Of a stretch of 64,000 bases of DNA, positions 61,385-64,000 are shown piece by piece. Within the stretch, counting starts at the first letter, position 1, and every line of letters begins with the position of its first letter. The position numbers were made by a program, and so were the translations under genes. The notes under the pieces are model-generated. The model saw only the letters and a program-made list of their open reading frames with translations. It had not been told where the DNA came from and did not search any database. The DNA is from CAYMZZ01 sp046297935 (GTDB lineage: Bacteria; Bacteroidota; Bacteroidia; Chitinophagales; Chitinophagaceae). The DNA lies in the NCBI GenBank assembly GCA_046297935.1, contig JBKBHA010000003.1, forward strand, positions 124,001 through 188,000. The letters run 5' to 3'.

Positions 61385-61642
61385 AATTCTCAATTTGACT
61401 TCGCCTGAAGACGATGTTAAATTGAATGATGCGAAGGAATAGAGAATGCCGGGTGTAAAAAATGTAAATGTGAGCACAGGCGCGAAGCTCGACATCCGTT
61501 GATTGACGATTGTCCAGCATTGATTGATGGTGATGATATTTTCCTAGACTAAAATGCGACCTCGTTCCGATATATAACTTTTGGATGAGCGGATAACAGG
61601 GCTTTTGACTGGGATTATGAACGGTAGTCGACCGTGCTGATA

Positions 61643-63076
61643 TCAGGGCTGTACCATCAAAATACCCGCTCTGTCTTTTGCCGGCAGAACAAAGCTTCCA
61701 TCGTTTTTGACTACAATGTCAAGAATACGCGGAACCGGCTTATCCTGATCGTAGTCGGCGATAATTGTTTTTTTTATCTCGCCGGCGGCGTTCAATACCG
61801 CCAGAAAAAGAGCGTTTTTGGAATCCTTGGCAGCGGGCAGTTGAATTTTTTCTTCGGTCGCATCCAGGTTCTGTTGGTGGTCGTTGTAAATAATATACAA
61901 CTCATCGTTGATATAAGTACTGATAATAGACGGGTTGTCGGCACTGGTTTGCATTTTGGGAATGCGCGACACCGACTCTACTGAAAAATCCGACTTTAGA
62001 TAGACTACCGCCACATCGTTGAATTTGGCTGAACTTCCGTATTGACCAATGGTTAGCTGATATTGCTCCATCAAAATAGCCCATCCGCCGCCACTACGTT
62101 TGTGCATCTTTCGAATAGTGTAGGGCACTCTTTCGTCTAATTTCAGACGTCGATCCGGATACAACCCCTCCAGGCTTACAAAAGCAGAATCAGTGATTTC
62201 GGCTGTTCCCGGATTTATCTGGTAAAGAATAAGTTCGTTTTCAGGCATACGGCTGGTTTTGCTATCATCGGAATATCGAAATCCGGCCAGGAACAATTCC
62301 TTACCGTTGCCTGACACAAAATCAATTCCGGGCAGGTATTTATCATCAAACACGAGCGGATACTCCCTTCGAATGGAATCGCCCAACGACAAGTGAGCGC
62401 GATGGCCAACTTTAGCACGGCCGAACTTTTTTCCATCCTCCCGATATGGCCACTCTGCATCAAAACACAGTATCCCGTTATTGTCAACCACCAAACTTCC
62501 GCCAGTTGAAAGATAGCTGCTTTGGCCGCTGTAAATTAACGCAGCGTCGGTTGTTGCAAATACAAAATACTGATAGTCGAATCGGCCCTTCTTAGGTAGA
62601 TATTGAAAAGAATAAACCAGCAGTTTTGACCGGTCGGGCGAGTAGCTACTAAACACAATGCCAAGATGGCTACGATTCATGCCAGATAAAAGGGTGTCGG
62701 ATATAATTGTTACTCCATCCAAAGCCACACGCGTCAACAACAAGTTCGTTTGGTTTGCTTTTTTATTCCGCAATACATGAAAATGAACCAGGTGATGTTG
62801 GGTTGCGAGTGTTTGCAAATATTCTGCTGAGGACCACTCCTGTTTAGTAACCATGGGCTGATCAATCAGCAATCGCATATCACTTGAGAAGCAAAGTATA
62901 TGATTTTCCTTTTTACTAACCTCCAATGTAAAAAAAAGCTTATCAGCCTCCATGCCAATAAACTTCATCGTGCCACTGATCGCCAGCTTCTCTGACCATT
63001 TCCATTCCAGTTTCTGTGCTTGTCCCTGGAGGCTGGCAAATATCACAATTACTAAAAACAAATGCAGCTTTCTCAT
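61643..63076 (-). CDS. Secreted hypothetical protein, propeller-like
   Basis: This 477-residue protein has a signal peptide (MRKLHLFLVIVIFASLQGQA). Its mature region has regularly spaced beta blocks (VSKKENHILCFSSDMRLLI, SPDRSKLLVYSFQYL, DNNGILCFDAEW, GNGKELFLAGFRYSDD, SDFSVESVSRIPKMQ) that suggest a beta-propeller. No catalytic motif is visible. It is probably monocistronic. Function unknown. Confidence 0.68.
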   Translation of the reverse strand: MRKLHLFLVIVIFASLQGQAQKLEWKWSEKLAISGTMKFIGMEADKLFFTLEVSKKENHILCFSSDMRLLIDQPMVTKQEWSSAEYLQTLATQHHLVHFHVLRNKKANQTNLLLTRVALDGVTIISDTLLSGMNRSHLGIVFSSYSPDRSKLLVYSFQYLPKKGRFDYQYFVFATTDAALIYSGQSSYLSTGGSLVVDNNGILCFDAEWPYREDGKKFGRAKVGHRAHLSLGDSIRREYPLVFDDKYLPGIDFVSGNGKELFLAGFRYSDDSKTSRMPENELILYQINPGTAEITDSAFVSLEGLYPDRRLKLDERVPYTIRKMHKRSGGGWAILMEQYQLTIGQYGSSAKFNDVAVVYLKSDFSVESVSRIPKMQTSADNPSIISTYINDELYIIYNDHQQNLDATEEKIQLPAAKDSKNALFLAVLNAAGEIKKTIIADYDQDKPVPRILDIVVKNDGSFVLPAKDRAGILMVQP

Positions 63077-63239
63077 GTTGCGGGTTCACCTCGTTTGGTG
63101 GCACGCAAGGTACGGGGAGTTCTGCCAATTTCTACAATAGAAAAGAGAAACTGAAATGCAAACTAGGCAGATTGGGAATTTGGTAGCCCAAAACAACCAT
63201 TTCATAGCCTTTCATATCGAACTTGCTCAGCTCACCATA

Positions 63240-63309
63240 CAGCTAAACAACAACACAACAAACAACACAACAAACAACTCAACAATTAAACAATTCAACA
63301 ATTCAACAA
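63240..63309. repeat. CAACAA/CAATT low-complexity tract
   Basis: Bases 63240-63309 are an AAC-rich run with AACAACACAACA repeated twice, then ACAATTCAACAATTCAAC. It lies between two reverse-strand genes, just after the 5'-nucleotidase stop, and contains nothing else. Confidence 0.7.
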
Positions 63310-64000
63310 CTACCTAAATTCATAATCCACCCCATGTACCTGAGTTAGCAGTGATTGCGGGGCATCCAGAATTTTTGCAGCCATTGGCGGCGTGGGAGTG
63401 ACCGGCGAGTTTGCCTTCAGGTATTCCCGCATCACAGAATGCAGGGTGTGCGCCGTGTTTTTAGCATCCTTTACTCCTTTTATTCGGCAAAGCATATCAT
63501 CGGGGTCGCCGTCGCGTTCGCAGGCACAAATACTGTAAAGCTTTTCAGGCTCCAAAGGCAATCCCTTTACCCTGGCCTCCTGCACCCGCTTTCCTTTCTC
63601 TGCAAATGCATTAAAGCTTACTTCCAGTCCCTGAAACTTGATTACCCAACCTCCAAACCGTTCAGATGCATCGGCGGCAAACACATTGTTCAACTCCTTC
63701 TCGAGCCAGGCGCTTATCTGCTTACCTGTTACCCTGGCTGTTCTAACAATACTGTCAACCGGCAGCATGTCGAAAACATAACCTTCGGTTATTGGAATAT
63801 TTCCAGTATGATCGCGTGTGGTATTGGGCGGACAAAAGCGAAATCCGTTTGACAGGACTATATCGATATCGCTCATTTTCCAATGAAGCGCATTCAATAT
63901 CATGGTGTCAATAGTGTTTTCAACTACAAAATATCGATAAAGAGGAATGGTACTATATCCAACTACTTTATGAATTGAGTCAGCAAACGGCTGTTCATTA
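63310..64000 (-). CDS. 5'-nucleotidase (UshA-type) C-terminal part, partial
   Basis: The frame is open to the window edge, so only the last 229 residues are seen. They carry the 5'-nucleotidase C-terminal substrate-binding domain: NALHWKMSDIDIVLSNGFRF, AWLEKELNN, GGWVIKFQGLEVSFNAFAEKG, LYSICACERDGDPDDML. The metal-binding N-terminal domain would lie outside the window. An exported enzyme that removes phosphate from nucleotides is the expected role. Confidence 0.85.
   Translation of the reverse strand, partial: NEQPFADSIHKVVGYSTIPLYRYFVVENTIDTMILNALHWKMSDIDIVLSNGFRFCPPNTTRDHTGNIPITEGYVFDMLPVDSIVRTARVTGKQISAWLEKELNNVFAADASERFGGWVIKFQGLEVSFNAFAEKGKRVQEARVKGLPLEPEKLYSICACERDGDPDDMLCRIKGVKDAKNTAHTLHSVMREYLKANSPVTPTPPMAAKILDAPQSLLTQVHGVDYEFR

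Overview
The window looks like a chromosome segment of a member of the Bacteroidota, most likely a Chitinophagaceae-type organism. The evidence is the TAnnTTTG promoter element in front of many genes, a type IX secretion C-terminal domain, many short-signal lipoproteins, PorT/OmpW-like outer-membrane barrels, a LytS/LytTR pair, a rimP-nusA-infB operon with two SurA-like foldases downstream, and an ImuA-ImuB-DnaE2 mutasome. This placement is inferred from gene content and not from a marker gene.

Layout. 1-8.4 kb: tandem repeats, then paaZ, a lipoprotein, a DinB-like protein, adk, an exported MsrB, an aminotransferase, a pair of small reverse-strand genes, a glycosyltransferase and a SixA-type phosphatase. 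8.4-18.3 kb, all reverse strand: purF, two tandem surA paralogues that share a nearly identical 3' end, and infB, nusA and rimP, with an apparent intrinsic terminator in the rimP leader. 18.3-20.5 kb: a composite repeat, a small membrane protein, a WG-repeat protein and a CAU-anticodon tRNA. 20.5-25.3 kb: a small island bounded by 115-bp direct repeats that contain the tRNA 3' end plus a hairpin. It holds a nucleoside-deoxyribosyltransferase/TIR-like gene, three membrane-protein genes (one with a homopolymer frameshift), small unknown genes and a holin-like gene cut by the right repeat. 25.4-36.7 kb: surface and envelope genes, an AAA ATPase preceded by 33-bp-spaced repeats, hflX, a Rieske protein, a T9SS cargo, a tail-collar protein and a sterol-desaturase-like enzyme. 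36.9-45.9 kb: a two-component system, a methyltransferase and the imuA-imuB-dnaE2 cassette. 45.9-56.9 kb: a GH130-type lipoprotein, a membrane-anchored winged-helix regulator, DoxX and GNAT proteins, secreted unknowns, a LytS/LytTR pair and an MFS transporter. 56.9-60.5 kb: an arsenic locus (arsR, an acetolactate-decarboxylase-like gene, arsM, acr3, arsC) with two identical 16-bp operator-like dyads. 60.8-64 kb: a DUF6624-type lipoprotein, an unknown secreted protein and the 3' part of a 5'-nucleotidase gene.

Throughout the intergenic regions runs a family of palindromic repeats built from the heptamer ATCTGCG and the core GGGAACAGAA. Some copies sit inside opposed arrays of 7-bp purine or pyrimidine repeats. 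No transposase, integrase or CRISPR array was seen. The strongest candidates for something undescribed are the tRNA-linked island with its possible defence or conflict genes, the composite palindromic repeat family, and the 33-bp repeat array in front of the AAA ATPase.
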